From assembly GCA_019671005.1 (NCBI GenBank), contig CM033719.1:19456750-19520749 (forward strand): DNA of 64,000 bases, given 5' to 3'. Each line of letters opens with the position of its first letter. The stretch's first letter is position 1. The stretch comes from Hibiscus mutabilis. Taxonomy: Eukaryota > Streptophyta > Magnoliopsida > Malvales > Malvaceae. A program made the position numbers and the translations under genes. The notes under the pieces are model-generated. The model had not been told where the DNA came from. It worked only from the letters and a program-made list of their open reading frames with translations, and made no database searches. Positions 1-13,700 of the stretch are shown one piece after another.

Positions 1-935
1 ATACAATTCTAGCTTCAAATTCATCAATTCCTTTCAAAATCCAAAAAATTCTCATCACTGCCAAACTTCTTCTTCATAATACTATGCTTAATTATTATCA
101 AAATGAAGAGCATGAAGCATAGAACAATTTATTCTAAAGTAACATACCTTGAATCAAGCTTAAAACCTTCTAAATTTGGCTTGAAAATGTAAAAATCACT
201 TTCTTCCCTCTTTCACCATGTCTCACGGCGAATGGAGAACAATGAACAATTTTTTGTTCATTTATTAAACATTACATGTATAAATTATATAATGCCACAT
301 GTAAAATTAAAATGAACTTAAAATTCATTTTAATACATTTTACAGAATTGTCCCTCAACCAAATTCCTATTTACAAACTTTTTTTAAATATTCTATTCCA
401 TTAAAATTGAACCACATATAGTTTCAAACCAACTGGCTCCCAAAAATATCTTAGAATTTTTATTCGATCCAAAAATTTGAATTTTGGTCAATACGATTTC
501 CAAATTCTTTTCCTTTGAATTTTTATAACATTTCCTTCATATTCTAACTATATTTAGTTAGAATCTAACGAAATGTAATAAAATATCCATAAAATAATAC
601 CTTATTACTTTTCCATAATTTCTTGGAATTGTATTTAAAATTTCAATTCGATCCAATATAATGATAATTACCGAAAAATTTTGTCGGATACATTTCCTTT
701 ATCGAACTATCACCTCTACTTTGGAAATCTCTTATTTCCTAAATTTCATAAATAATTTCATAACTTAAAATCCTCCATTTAATAAAGTCAACTTAAAAAT
801 TTTAACTCGATCCAAAAATATCGATAATTACCCGAAATCTCTATCGGTAACATCTTTCTTAAAAATTCTTCATCAAACATTTAAACGAATCTTTCCCACT
901 TCTTCTTATTCATTTTGTAATCAAAATGCTGATAT
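1..935 (-). repeat. Decayed LTR-retrotransposon sequence
   Basis: This is AT-rich non-coding sequence with no credible ORF. It has recurring phrases such as 'tcgatccaaaaat' and 'cgataattaccgaaa' (about 465-480, 670-690, 810-850), which are typical of degenerate plant LTRs. A TE assignment is inferred from this style and from the 5S-like fragment directly downstream. No LTR ends are visible inside the window. Confidence 0.4.
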
Positions 936-993
936 GTGACACTTCCCAGAAGGTCACCAATCCTTGTATTACTCTAGGCTGAGCACGCTTAAC
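936..993 (-). pseudogene. 5S rRNA-derived fragment
   Basis: Read on the minus strand, this stretch follows the 3' half of plant 5S rRNA: 'gttaagcgtgct' (A-box region), then 'gtaatacaaggattggtgac' (intermediate element/C box) and 'cttctgggaagtg'. Only about 58 of some 120 nt are recognisable and several positions differ, so it is not a functional 5S gene. 5S-derived segments are known inside some plant LTR elements (Cassandra TRIMs are the classic case) and in 5S-derived SINEs. The surrounding DNA is LTR-like, so capture by a retroelement is the likeliest origin. No Cassandra-type short LTR pair was seen. Confidence 0.75.
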
Positions 994-1200
994 AATTTTA
1001 TTCGATCCAAATTCTGTACATTCTTTTGCATCTTAATTCTTAAAACCGATATCAAGGTACCTATTTTGATCCAATTCACTCTTGTACCGAATAAAATCAC
1101 TTGTTGCGGAAATTTACACTTTAGTCCCTAAACTTTTCAAAGTTTATACTTTGACCCTTAAATTTTTCAAAAATTACATTTTAGTCACTTAAGCAAAAGT
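994..1200. repeat. Non-coding, LTR/MITE-like debris
   Basis: There is no gene here. The phrase 'tttagtccctaaactttt' and the related 'tttgacccttaaattttt' and 'ttttagtcactta' (1121-1190) form a degenerate short repeat common in plant intergenic repeats. Confidence 0.35.
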
Positions 1201-2757
1201 TGAGATATTACTGCAGAGCCTCCTGTCGTACCTATCCTCCATTGTGGGATGCATTATCAACAACTAATCGTGCATCTACCGGTGGCACCTCTTGGTTATG
1301 ATTTCTTTATTCGTTTAGGTAGTTTTCTCCATCCTTGTTCACCATTGTCCTTCGATCTTTGCGTAAATCTAGCAAAGTTTTCTCGATCTTTGGATTATAT
1401 GGAAGAATAGGTTATGAGTTTGTACATCTGGTCATGCACAGAACATACCTGAAAATAAAAAAAAACAAAAATTAAATACAAATAAAATAAAATCTTAAAT
1501 ACAATTACAACGTAATTATCAATTGTCAATCCCCGGCAACAGTGCCAAAAACTTGATGCTTGTCGAATACTGATACACTTTAGAGCAAGTATACTCGTCG
1601 ATCAAGTAATAAAGTGATAGAGTAAAATATCAAGCCCACGAGGATTGGATCAATAAATACGAATCGATCGTATTTAAGATTGGTTGAGCAAATATCGGTT
1701 TGGTGTCTATTATCAAAACTAAATCCAAATAAAGAAAGTAGAGTAGCTATAACTAAGAAAACAGATTCCACGACAAAGAACATGTAATTATGGAAGCTGA
1801 GTTTATTGCCTAAGATATATGCTTAGCTACTTATTTTAATGCTATAGCGACTAACAATACATGTCTGCATAAAACAATTAACATCTTTATCTACTCGACG
1901 AGATTTTCTAAGGAACTTCTGACTCTCTCGATGCCTAAAAGCTAATAACAAAAAAGCTAAGGTAATACATCTCTGTGTGAACCCTAACAACTCTATTATT
2001 TATTCAAGTTCTCCTTATTAGTCGTTAAAACCCTAAATTTAAGTCTAAGCCAAATTAAGACTAAGTTAACAGCTTAACCCCACTGTTCACATTTCTTTAA
2101 CCTAACTCTCTCGATATTAAGCCACAAATCAAGAGTTAAAAGTCCTCTCTCGATAGCGCTTACAATAACTACGCATGATGAACAATGGACATAATAGATA
2201 AAGGGTAAAACTATAACATTAAAACAAAGTATTCAAAACATAAAATCCTATGAAGCAATAAACCCTACTAAAAGTATTTAGCCCATGTCTGAGCCTAAAA
2301 CATCTATAATAAAAACTAAAAACATAAGCATTTTATAAAACAAGAGATAGAAAAGGGTCAAGAATCCTCGATGATCTTCCTCCGAACTTTCCAACTATTG
2401 TTGCAGGTCTCACACTCCTTCAGCCTCTCTCGATAGCTTCTTTCGTGTAGAGACTCCTTTATCACTTCAACTTCGGTGGTTCCCCAATATATGAAGAGTA
2501 ATGATTGTTGTCCAAGTCTCCTTTATATAGGCAGGGAAGCTAGGGTTTTGTAACCCTAAAATACACGGCCTCCTTAAAGAAGATCTTTCCTTTCCCACTA
2601 TCTTTAATGAGTTCTGTATCTAAGGAGAGTCCACGTGGGTCAAAGGTAGATTTACCTCAAACTTTTCGTGCCTCGTCATCTCCAACCGAGAAATCTATTG
2701 TCCTTTCGCTCCAGCATTCCTCCAGTTCCAATAGATCTTGCGCATGCACCACAAAAC
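1201..2757 (-). repeat. 5' end of a decayed Athila/Tat-type gypsy element: leader, PBS and LTR
   Basis: At about 1528-1551 the plus strand reads 'caatccccggcaacagtgcc'. Its complement is close to the tRNA-Asp-type primer-binding site of Athila/Tat elements. To its right is LTR-like DNA that shares phrases with the LTR at 57150-58676: 'gcaagtatac...caagt', 'cacgaggattgg' (compare 'cacggggattgg') and the 'ctctctcgat' blocks. The element therefore points to the minus strand, with its LTR to the right and its leader to the left (about 1200-1527). Its distal end is interrupted by the gypsy insertion at 2763, and remnants probably resume after 14244. No coding region survives here. Confidence 0.55.
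1528..1551 (-). other. Primer-binding site of the decayed Athila/Tat element
   Basis: The minus strand reads 'tggcactgttgccgggga', one or two bases from the TGGCGCCGTTGCCGGGGA form known for Athila/Tat elements. It lies just inside the LTR boundary. The CG to CA change (tggcAC) fits decay of a methylated CpG. Confidence 0.6.
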
Positions 2758-2762
2758 ACTAC

Positions 2763-5700
2763 TATAACCCCCTTAACCCGGTCTAGCCGCCAGACCAAAC
2801 CAAAGAAGCTACATTAGGTTTGTCAAAGCAAACCAGAGAATTACAACGAAACCCGGTCCCTTTTTTCTTTTTATCTTGTCTAGATTCCAATTATTAATCC
2901 TACGTGTACATGCAACACTCAGGTATAACCCCTACTCAATCGGGCATCATTTTGACATCCAATCGATCACATTTGCAATTTAGGGACCAAATTGCAGAAA
3001 CATAAAATTTGTAGGATTTAAACCACTTTTTAAAATACCAATATTTAATTAGTCAGGTTCTGAACATTCATCTCAAATTTCATCTCAATTTGATCATTCA
3101 AGCTCATACAATCATATGGACAAGTTTCGGGGACTAAAATGCAATGAAAGCAAAACTGCCAAGCTAAAATTACAGAAAATGGCCTCGGGTATCAGTACGG
3201 GTGTCACCGTACTAATACGCATAAGATGCCCATACCGGTACACCATGGCAGGTATCGATACGCCATAACGAACTTACTTAACTTTTGAATCTTTTTAATA
3301 TACGTACCGGTACGCTTACATGGGTATCGGTACATGGGTTTGGATTGAAAGAGTGAAATTCCAGAGGCTAGAACATGTACCAATACACCATTACCCGTAT
3401 CGGTACACCAGGCCAAAAATCACCTAGGTGTACCGATACTCCCTTACGCGTACCGATCTCTCAGCCAGAAAATGCCTAGTCGTACCGATACAGTCCTCCG
3501 CGTATCGGTACGCCTAGACCTGTAATGCCACAATTTGCTGGTTTTTCATCTCAAATTCATTCTCAAACCATTCCAACATGCTTATAACACCATACCAACA
3601 TGCCATACGTAACACAAGCCACCTAGCAACTTCATTCTTATAGCACAACAAGCATCAAGCATCAAAAGGGAATCTATAGGCATGCTTCATAATGTCCATT
3701 CAAGCAACATGTCAAAAAGGTACACCAGCATCAAAACAAACTTTAAAGGACATTTACAACCCAAGAGCAACTAAAGAAATATGCTCAAACAGGGAGTTCC
3801 ACAATACATCTCCCAAAACACAATAGGTACCCCATTGCCCTTATTCATTATAGTCTAAACCAAGACATACTTTGGAAACAAGTATTGCCAAGATCCACTT
3901 GCTTCTTGCTGCCTTCCAAGACCTCAATTATCTGCATTGATGGACAACAAGAGCGTAAGCACACAAGGCTTAGTGAGGAATGCTCAAAACAACCACCATC
4001 AATGCATTTAAAACCATTTATTTAACATCATCCTTTAAAAACATCATCATCACGCCCCTTTTAAAACATGCACTTTATATCATTAAAACTAGCATAATAA
4101 ACCATATATTACATGTATCATTAATCAGCAGCAAATCCCATTGCTAGCCCTCCACTTAAGCCTTCCCATGCATTACTACCAAATGCAAAGCTTAAGGAGA
4201 AACATGTATAAATCACATTATACAACATAAGACATTTCAATGATACATTAACAATTATATTGGCTTACAAGTGATCAGTATCAAGTCCATTAACAAAAGA
4301 GTTCATCGGATACACGGATTCAACAAGTGTTAACCCAACACTTCAAGCCATCTCAACCGGAATAGCGATACAATTACAATCGCGGTACAATAACAATCAG
4401 GTACAATAACAATCGGGTACACTTTCAACCCACAGGGAAACCCATCCCTCTCATCGGTTAGATGCTTAACCCCACTAACGGGAGTATTTGGTACCATTAA
4501 ATCCCTCTACCGTTAGGGTACTTTGATGGAGTATTCGGTACACAATAAAAACCCCTCAACATCCAAGGAAACTTATTTTACAGTACACTCAATCCTATGG
4601 CCGACCAACTATATTCGATAACAATTTTAAAACCACATCACTTGCCAATATAATTAACCAAATAACATTCACCTCATTGTTTTTAACAAGCATTCAACCA
4701 TGTCATTTCCAAAGCAACAACCATGCTTTAAAACACAACTATAAACCACATACTTACAAGGATCGCTTACCATGTGCATCATTTAGCATTTCATGCTTAA
4801 ATACAGTATATCAAATACTTTAAAACATGCTTAAACAGTACGTAACATGTAAATTAAAACAAGTGCATAAAACCATTTCAAACTAGCACGGACGAGAGAG
4901 TAAAACCACTTTATACTTACTTCCGAGTCTAGGTAAGCATTTCAAGCTCTACCATAACTCCCAAAAATATGTTCCAAAACATCAAAACGCTTTACACCAC
5001 GTTTTCACTCATTGATACGCAAAACCTCGATTTGCCGACGCGAAAACAAGCATCTGAAGCCTCCAAAGCTTCCCCAATCACTTCCGGATCCATCTTCCAT
5101 GTTTTAACCACATTACAACAGAGGATTAATGCATCTCCATGCATTTAAAACACTGCAACAACAGATCCTCACGGATTCACACATTCACCTCACAATTACC
5201 CAATCACAACAACTGAAAACACCATCTAATCCTTTCCAAATACAACCCAGCCACAACCTATCAATCTAACATCACTTTTGTCATCAAATAACATCTAAAA
5301 ACAGAATCAAAACAACCTAACACCTCCATCAACCAAATAGCCACCACAACTCCACAAAAACACAATTCTAACAGCCTAAACAATTAGAGATTCAAGAGTT
5401 TCGGGATTCCATTGTTAAAAATGACTTATCAACATTATTATACATCCATAATATGTTTAAAATCAATCTAAATCACTGGAAAACAGATCCAATTCGGATC
5501 TTTTGCTATTTTATCAATTTTACCTAATTAAATCAATTAATTTAATATAAAAATATAAAATCAGATTATAAACCATAAATAAAGGATCAAATACTTGGGA
5601 ATATCAAAAAATAACCATTCAATAGAGGAGATCATGGACCTTACCCCTATTGTGTGATTTCTCCCTCAATTGGCTTGTTTAAAGCTAGGAAAACACAAGA

Positions 5701-6248
5701 TTTCAATGAGGTTTTGTAAATCAAAGTCAAATAATCAATTGTAGATCAAGAATATAAGTAAAAAGGATCATTCACCTCTGGTTTTTGATGAAAACTTGGG
5801 TGTTTGGCAGAAAAGTTGAGAGAAAAGTTACGTCAATTTTCATTAAAACCAAATAACTAACTTTAATACCTAAAATCCATTTTAATTAACTTTTAAAACA
5901 CATGTTAAAATGGTTTAATTGAAGGGAGAAATCACCAGCAAAAACTTGGTAAATTAGCTCCTTAAGGATTCTAAGAATTTGACCCCTTTTCATTTTAGTC
6001 ACTTTAAAAACAGTTTTCAAACATTGCATTTTGGTCACTAGCCAAAATGTCATACCTCCAAATCTCAATATCCAAAATTGATTCAACCAATATTAATCAT
6101 ATATTAAAACATGATTTTTAACCATTTTTTTCATATTTTTATCTCACCGTAAAATACACTGTCCCAAATCTGACTCGAAACTCTAACCCGGTCCACCGGA
6201 TCGTCTAACAAACCTCAAAACTGCTAGGCCCAAAACCAGGGTGTTACA
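2763..6248 (-). repeat. 3' LTR of the long-LTR gypsy element
   Basis: This LTR of 3486 bp is the left copy. The outer end reads 'tataaccccc', where the terminal TG has become TA; the inner end is 'gtgttaca'. It contains the palindromic decamer array at about 3190-3520 and no supported gene. Scattered differences from the right LTR are visible, denser over the first 100 bp, so the insertion is not recent. Confidence 0.92.
3190..3520. repeat. Array of CG-centred palindromic decamers in the left LTR
   Basis: About a dozen variants of a 9-10 bp palindrome occur in 330 bp. They include 'cataccggtac', 'ggtatcgatacg', 'cgtaccggtacg', 'gtatcggtac' and 'gtaccgatac'. Spacing is irregular (about 15-60 bp), so this is a dispersed motif array and not a head-to-tail tandem repeat. 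The matching array in the other LTR is at 11170-11500. Confidence 0.85.
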
Positions 6249-6262
6249 ACTCTCCCCCACTT
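6249..6262 (-). other. Polypurine tract of the long-LTR gypsy element
   Basis: The minus strand reads 'aagtgggggagagt' directly before the 3' LTR start 'tgtaacacc'. This is the standard position and composition for plus-strand priming in LTR retrotransposons. Confidence 0.85.
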
Positions 6263-6270
6263 AAGAAATT

Positions 6271-7606
6271 TCATCCCCGAAATTTACCCGGAAGAAACAA
6301 AAGTAGAAACTGCTCCAACATCCCCGACTTACATTCGCACGCGGCTTCCTAACATTGTGGTGTCTCCGCAACACCTTAACAAGGCCAACCAATGTACCAC
6401 CCAGAACTCTATCGCTGGCAACAAGGATCTCCACTAGGTCCTTCACACGAGATAACTCAGATCTCAACACAATGCCTTACACCAGTACATCATGCAAGGA
6501 ATCCAACCGATACCTTCGCAACATCATCACATGAAACACATCAAGGAACCCCTCCAACACAGGAGATAACCTCAACAATAAGCAACATGACCCACACACT
6601 CAACAAAATCGTATGGTCCTCAAAACGCATCACCTTCTTCCAAGGCGATACCATCATGATCATCCGACCATCACAACACACTTTAAATCACTACACCTCA
6701 GATTCGCGTAGAATTTATGACGATCCAAAACTGCTCTCAAGCGCCCACATAACAACTTCACCTTCTCACTAGTGCCTTTCCACACATCAGACATGGGAAT
6801 GTACTTTTCCCTAATTTCAGCCCAACACACAGGCGTACGGCTCCTCCAACTGCACAACGCCTCATACGGTGCCACCTGTATACTTGCCTGATAACTGCCA
6901 TTAAAGCAAACTCTACCAAAGGCATGTGCCTTTCACACTTTCCCGGAAGCTCCGTGATATACAACCCAACTCATCTTTCAAAACCTGAATTCCATGCTCT
7001 AACTCACCATCCAACCGGGATAGATATGAAGTACATACACTTAAGCTCAAGCAACACCCTCAGAACCTCACTATAACCTACAGATCTTCATCCAGAACTA
7101 TGAACTCAGGCACACAGCGCAAATGCACTAACCCAGCAACATACAAATCTGCCACATATTCCAAAATCACAAGCATAGCCACGAGAGTGCACACAGTTCG
7201 CAACTCAATCAATAACCACCCAAATAGAATCCTTTCGGTCGGTGCCAAAGGCAACCCAAACACAAAATCCCTGGTGATTCTTCCTCATTTCCATTCCGGT
7301 ATCCTCAACGGTTGCAACAACCCGAAAAAAAACCTGATGCTCAGCTTCCACACGCTGACATACCATGCATCGAACAACAAAATCAACCATATCTCCCTTT
7401 AAACCAACCCAACAACAATCATTTTTCAAACCTCGATATATCTTGGCATTACCGGAATGCATTTCGCAAGAACTGGCATGTGCCTCCATCAAACCATACA
7501 CCTCAACATCAAGGGACACCACCTTTCGATCTTTAAAACACAACACCCTATAACCTTTAAAGTGAAAATCCACCGAATTTCTCCTCCCAATAACCTGAAC
7601 ATGCAA
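6271..7606 (-). pseudogene. Decayed integrase and chromodomain end of gypsy pol
   Basis: Peptides in successive minus-strand frames keep the family order. Around 7205-7606 is the zinc-binding (HHCC-like) N-terminal part of integrase with the 'MVCQRVEAEHQ' end. At 6660-6875 is the 'MAPYEAL' motif with 'RTPVCWAEI', a signature of plant gypsy integrase. At 6261-6470 is the chromodomain/C-terminal stretch 'LVKVLRRHHN', ending 'VNFGDEIS'. The frames change between blocks and the catalytic core is not continuous. In intact relatives this region inserts the cDNA into chromatin; here it cannot make a working enzyme. Confidence 0.8.
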
Positions 7607-9200
7607 TACTCATGCATAATCACACTGTTACCTTCCTCTAATCAACTGTGGCCTGAATGAATTCACTTGTAACTTGACATCAAGTCTCCATCACGCATCA
7701 CACCCAACCGCATAAACAATATCCTCAACTTCACTGCAACTCTCACAACCCAAGCATCGGCTATAAGCTTAGCTCGAACGATATTCAATCACCAAACTAT
7801 AACTCCTAAACAACTCCAACCATCCAGGTTATAAAAAAAACTCAAACATCAATCTTTTTATTTTTTTAACCACGCGTGATCCGTGTATACAACACACTCC
7901 TCATCGTAGAATTGATGTCTCTAAAACATTTAAACATCCACCAACGTGGCAAGCGTCACATCATGCGTAGGACAAAAGCGCTCGTGCACCTTTAACTATC
8001 TAGATGCATAAGCCACAACTTTATTTGCAACACTACAGCCTCAACTAACCTTGATGCTAAGAACTGGATCTAGCAAACCCACAACCTTCCAACTCTAACT
8101 TTGGTCGCTCAAAAACTAGAACCAGCCAAACTCCCAAGAACCATAACACCAAAACCACCTTCATACGCTACCTTACTTATACCATCACACCATTGATTTC
8201 TGATTAGCCATCCGTAAGTGCGAACATATACATGTATGATCACTTATATGCCCTCATAGATGTCTATGTGTATGTATGCAAAACCTCTAATGTTATGCCC
8301 GAAAGTATGCATGTACTGACATATTTATATATACATATAAGTGTTTTTGCACTGTGCATGTTTATCCGTTCACACTTACTAATAACATCCTCAGAACCAG
8401 AATTCTTAGCAACATACCCAGAACTCACACCTCCCAAACCAAGAGCAACATTCACCTATCCCCAAAAATCTACTAAACCAACTATACTTATCGATCAAAG
8501 CCCTTCTCGGTGCTTCTGTACACAGAAGGAAAACCATCAATAAACACAGCAACCAACTACCCCAAAAACTCAGTCTACCCGATTAAACAAAACTATGAAT
8601 ACAACCTATGCATAGATCAACCCAAACGGAATCAACAAGAACTCACATCACCGTCCCAAAGGCAAATCTAAACATAACCATATCCTTTACTTACACAGAT
8701 ACCATCCGGACCTCAGCTCATACTTACAACCACTGAAGCACCCCTGAACTGATCAACAAAACATCAACTTGTTTAGCTACATATAACTCAAGCACATTCG
8801 CATCATACTATCCTCATTTTTCACAATGACACCAGCACAACCCCCGACGAAACACTAAGCCTGGTGAACCCTTTATCATGCAACTCCTGAAGTTACGTCT
8901 TTACCCTCTTCAACTCCCTCGAGCCATGCACAAAGAGCAATAGACACCGAAGTTGTGTTTTCATACAACTTAAATGCCAAACTCAACCTCCTAATCCAAT
9001 GGCAAACCCGGCCATTCCCTCAAAAACACCCAAAAACTCGCATACTGCACGATAATCCTGAGCTCGTACTTTCTATGACCCTGGATTCATAACATAGGCT
9101 AGGGATGCCTTGCAACCAAAATCCATCAAACAACTCGCTTCCATTGCCAAAATAACATTAGACAAGAACTTAACATTCTCGCCCGTGATTACCACCTTGT
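7607..9200 (-). pseudogene. Heavily decayed reverse transcriptase/RNase H region
   Basis: Between the protease and integrase relics only fragments are legible. Near 8810-8900 the minus strand still reads 'QELHDKGFTRLSVSS', the start of the gypsy RT domain. At about 8740-8800 it carries a 'LNKL' remnant of the downstream RT motif. The stretch is about half the usual RT plus RNase H length, so large deletions have occurred. I see no continuous ORF. Confidence 0.6.
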
Positions 9201-9224
9201 AACTATCATCAAGTTTTAAGGCAA

Positions 9225-9430
9225 CTCGCTAGGATTCAAAATCAACCACTGCTCTGTGATCCAGCCACTTATCCAAACCCATGATTACATCAAAAACTGT
9301 AGAGCGGCAACTCCAACAAAACAACCGTAACCTCAAGATCTTAAAGCATCGATGATCATTTCCAAACATCATTCTCGCAACAACTGTCTCACCAGAAGAA
9401 CTAGCCACCTGTATTCCCGCAACCAACATT
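9225..9430 (-). pseudogene. Decayed aspartic protease of gypsy pol
   Basis: The minus-strand peptide contains 'FDVIMGLDKWLDHRAVVDFE', which corresponds to the conserved block after the protease active site in plant gypsy elements (FDVILGMDWL... type). The catalytic D-S/T-G lies upstream and is not clearly preserved. It sits between gag and RT as expected. Confidence 0.7.
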
Positions 9431-9944
9431 TACGAGACGATTGTTCAAACCACAACTCTCACAAACGTTACCAACGATAAGCACAAGATTTTACACTCCA
9501 CATAACAAATGCAGATAATCTCGCCTCATGAGATCACACAATTCACATACTCAATGTGTATTAAATACTGTTTTAGTCTAGATACTCTAACCTCGCCTCA
9601 ACTCAGGGCGATATCTTTTATCACAATTCCTTTTAACTGAACACAACCGAAACTAGATTTTGTAACTCTCTTGCTAGAGCTAGAACCTCCCACACAAAAT
9701 TGATAAACTTAGGTTCTGCTCAATGCACTTCGCCCTTGTACCAACACGTCAAAAATGGTGTAATCGAAAGCCAACATGTACACCCTAACATCATGTACCA
9801 ACTCACATCATATTTGGTTACAATGACACTTCCCTACCAAAACCAGTTCAGGAGCATACCGGCTCAACCAAACAATCTTTATCCTAACTCGACAACATAC
9901 ACGCGACCCTGATCCCAACCATGAACTCTCGTCTATTTTCATCA

Positions 9945-10260
9945 AAGTATCTAAACCCAGATACTTCTTCTTAAAAATATCATGGAAAAATACTCCCAAT
10001 CCACATCAATGGGTTCCACACCCGTAGATACAGGTGTCCACCAACTAAAAACATCACCTTGCAACAGGGATTCAACACATCCCAACTTACGGGCACCAAT
10101 ACACCCCATTTGATCCAAAACCTGAACAACACTGGCCATCCATGTCTCGGATGCCTCGGATGACAACCCATGGTACTCAACTCCTCCCAAACTATAGATA
10201 TATTCCAATAGCAACCTCGTTTGCCCAACGGCTGGTGCAAACACACGCACTCTAGCAACA
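9945..10260 (-). pseudogene. Decayed gag (capsid) region
   Basis: The minus-strand peptide carries 'DVFSWWTPVS' and 'DWEYFSMIFLRRSIWV', matching the retrotransposon gag (Retrotrans_gag) block that usually reads '...WW......W..F...F..KY'. Two overlapping frames hold parts of it, which shows frameshifts. No zinc knuckle is readable downstream (about 9450-9900). Confidence 0.7.
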
Positions 10261-10722
10261 ACAGCTTATAAGCTCAAAATATCGCCTATAATAAGGCATC
10301 AAATCACCTAACTCTGGCTCAACCGACACAGGTAGTACATACTTCGAGGTGACAAACCCTTAGGAAACACAACATTTTTCTCAACTCACTACCCAAAGGC
10401 AACAGCATCTCGCTAAATCTCATTTCTCCTCTCGGTCGTAACATAACACATTTTCTAAGGCATGATAATCATTTCAAAACAAAATTGAATCAAGCAAGCT
10501 TCAAGAAAGGATCCAAGACTTTTATTTCAAAACCATACATTTCATACTATAATAATAAGGTGATGGGTACCTACAAGCTTCCCCAACATGGCATAAAACA
10601 TCCAGCATACATATATTAACCACCGTGCATAGCAATCAACGTACCAATAACAATTACCGTGCAAATCAAGCAACATGTATAAATTATAACAACACAACAA
10701 CCTCCCAAACGAACCAAACCTA
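10261..10722 (-). repeat. Untranslated leader of the long-LTR gypsy element
   Basis: This is sequence between the primer-binding site and the gag relic, with no supported ORF. It would be the 5' untranslated/packaging region of the element's RNA. Confidence 0.55.
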
Positions 10723-10734
10723 GCTTTGATACCA
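10723..10734 (-). other. Primer-binding site (tRNA-Met type)
   Basis: The minus strand reads 'tggtatcaaagc', one base from the TGGTATCAGAGC complement of initiator tRNA-Met used by many plant LTR elements. It starts 5 nt inside the 5' LTR end (10740). Confidence 0.85.
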
Positions 10735-10739
10735 CCAAA

Positions 10740-13700
10740 TGTAACCCCCTTAACCCGGTCTAGCCGTCAGACCAAACCAAGAAAGCTATATTAGGTTTGC
10801 TAAAGCAAATCGAAGAATTACATCAAAACTCAATCATTTTTTTCTTCTTTTTATCTTGTCTAGATGCCAATTATTAATCCTACGTGTACATGCAGCACTC
10901 AGATATAACCCCTACTCAATCGGGCATCATTTTGACATCCAATTGATCACATTTGTAATTTAGGGACCAAATTGCAAATACAAGAAATTTGCAGGATTTA
11001 AGCCACTTTTTAAAATATCAATCTTTAATTAGTCAGGTTCTGAACATTCATCTCAAATTTCATCTCAATTTGATCGTTCAAGCTCATACAATCACATGGA
11101 CAAGTTTCAGGGACTAAAATGCAATGAAAGCAAAACTGTGAAGCTAAAATTACAGAAAACGGCCTCGGGTATCGGTACAAGTGTCACCGTACCGATACGC
11201 ATAAGATGCCCGTACCGGTACACCATGGCAGGTATCGATACGCCATAACGAACTTACCTAACTTTTGAATCTTTTTAATATAAGTACCGGTACGCTTACA
11301 TGGGTATCGGTACACGGGTTTGGATTGAAAAAGTGAAATTCCAGAGGCTAGAACATGTACCGATACACCATTACTCGTATCGGTACGCCATGCCAAAAAT
11401 CACCTAGGCATACTGGTACTCTCTAACGTGTACCGATCCCTCAACCAGAAAATGCCTAGCCGTATCGATACGGTCCCCGCGTATCAGTACGCCTGGACCT
11501 GTAATGCCACAATTTGCTGGTTTTTCATCTCAAATACATTATCAAACCATTCCAACATGCTTATAACACCATACCAACATGCCATACATAACACAAGCCA
11601 ACTAGCAACTTCATTCTTACAGCACAATAAGCATCAAGCATCAAAAGGGAATCTATAGGCATGCTTCCTAATGTCCATTCAAGCAACATGTCAAAAAGGT
11701 ACACCAGCATCAAAACAAACTTTAAAGGCCATTTACAACCCAAGAGCAACTAAAGAAATATGCTCAAACAGGGAGTTCCACAAGACATCTCTCAAAACAC
11801 AATAGATACCCCATTGCACTTATTCATTATAGTCTAAACCAAGACATACTTTGGAAACAAGTCGTGCCAAGATCCCCTTACTTCTTGCTTCTTTCCAAGA
11901 CCTCAATTATCTGCATTGATGGATAACAAGAGCGTAAGCACACAAGGCTTAGTAAGGAATGCTCAAAACAACCACCACCAATACATTTAAAACCATTTAT
12001 TTAACATCATCCTTTAAAAACATCATCATCATGCCCCTTTTAAAACATGCACTTTATATCATTAAAACCAGCATAATAAACCATATGCTACATGTATCAT
12101 TAATCAACAGCAAATCCCATTGCTAGCCCTCCACTTAAGCCTTCCCATGCATTACTACTAAATGCAAAGCTTAAGGAGAAACATGTATAAATCACATTAT
12201 ACAACATAAGACATTTCAATGATACATTAACAATTATATTGGCTTACAAGTGATCAGTATTAAGTCCATTAACAAAAGAGTTCATCGGATACACAGATTC
12301 AATAAGTGTTAACCCAACACTTCAAGCCATCTCAACCGGAATAGCGATACAATTACAATCGTGGTACAATAACAATCGGGTACAATAACAACCGGGTACA
12401 CTTTCAACCCACATAGAAACCCATCCCTCTCATTGGTTAGATGCTTAACCCCACTAACGGGAGTATTCGGTACCGTTAAACCTCTCTACCGTTAAGGTAC
12501 TTGGATGGAGTATTCAGTACACAATATAAACCCCTCAACATCCAAGGCGACTTATTTTACTGTGCACTCAATCCTATGGCCGGCCAACTATATCCGATAA
12601 AAATTTTAAAACCACATCACTTGCCAATATAATTAACCAAATAACATTTACCTCACTGTTTTTAACAAGCATTAAACCACGCCATTTCCAAAGCAACAAC
12701 CATGCTTTAAAACACAAGTATAAACCACATACTTACAAGGATAGCTTACCATGTGCATCCTTCAGCATTTCATGCTTAAATACAGTATATCAAATACTTT
12801 AAAACATGCTTAAACAGTAGGTAACATGTAAATTAAAACAAGTGCATAAAACCATTTCAAACTAGCACGACCGAGAGAGTAAAACCACTTTATACTTACT
12901 TCTGAGTCTAGGTAAGCGTTTCAAGATCTACCATAACTCCCAAAACTCTGTTCCAAAACATCAAAACGCTTTAAACCACATTTTCACTCACCGATACGCG
13001 AAACCTTGATTTGTCGACGCGAAAACAAGCGTCTAAAGCCTCAAAGCTTCCCCGATCACTTTCGGATCCAACTCTCCTATTTTAACCACATTAAAACAGA
13101 GGATTAATGCATCTCCATGCATTTAAAACACTGCAACAATAGATCCTCACGGATTCACACATCACCTCACAATTACCCAATCACAACAACCGAAAACACC
13201 ATCTAATCCTTTCCAAACATAATCCAGCCACAATCTATCAATCTAACATCATTTTTATCATCAAATAACATCTAAAAATAGAATCAAAATAACCTAACAC
13301 CTCCAGCAACCAAACCGCCACCACAACTCCACAAAAACACAATTCTAACAACTTAAACAATTAGAGATTCAAGAGTTTCGGGATTCCATTGTTAAAAAAG
13401 ACTTATCAGCATTATTATACATCCATAATATGTTTAAAATCAATCTAAATCACTGGAAAACATATCCAATTTGGATCTTTTGCTATTTCATCAATTTTAC
13501 CCAATTAAATCAATTAATTCAATATAAAAACACAAAATCAGATTATAAACCATAAATCAAGGATCAAATACTTGTGATTATCAATAAATAACTATTCAAT
13601 AGAGGAGACCACAGACCTTACCCCTGTTGTGTGATTTCTCCCTCAATTGGCTTGTATAAAGCTAGGAAAACACAAGATTTCAATGAGGTTTTGTAAATCA

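Noticed and set aside
6392..6772. Open frame of 126 codons on the plus strand
   Set aside because: It is the reverse shadow of the decayed gypsy integrase/chromodomain region on the minus strand.
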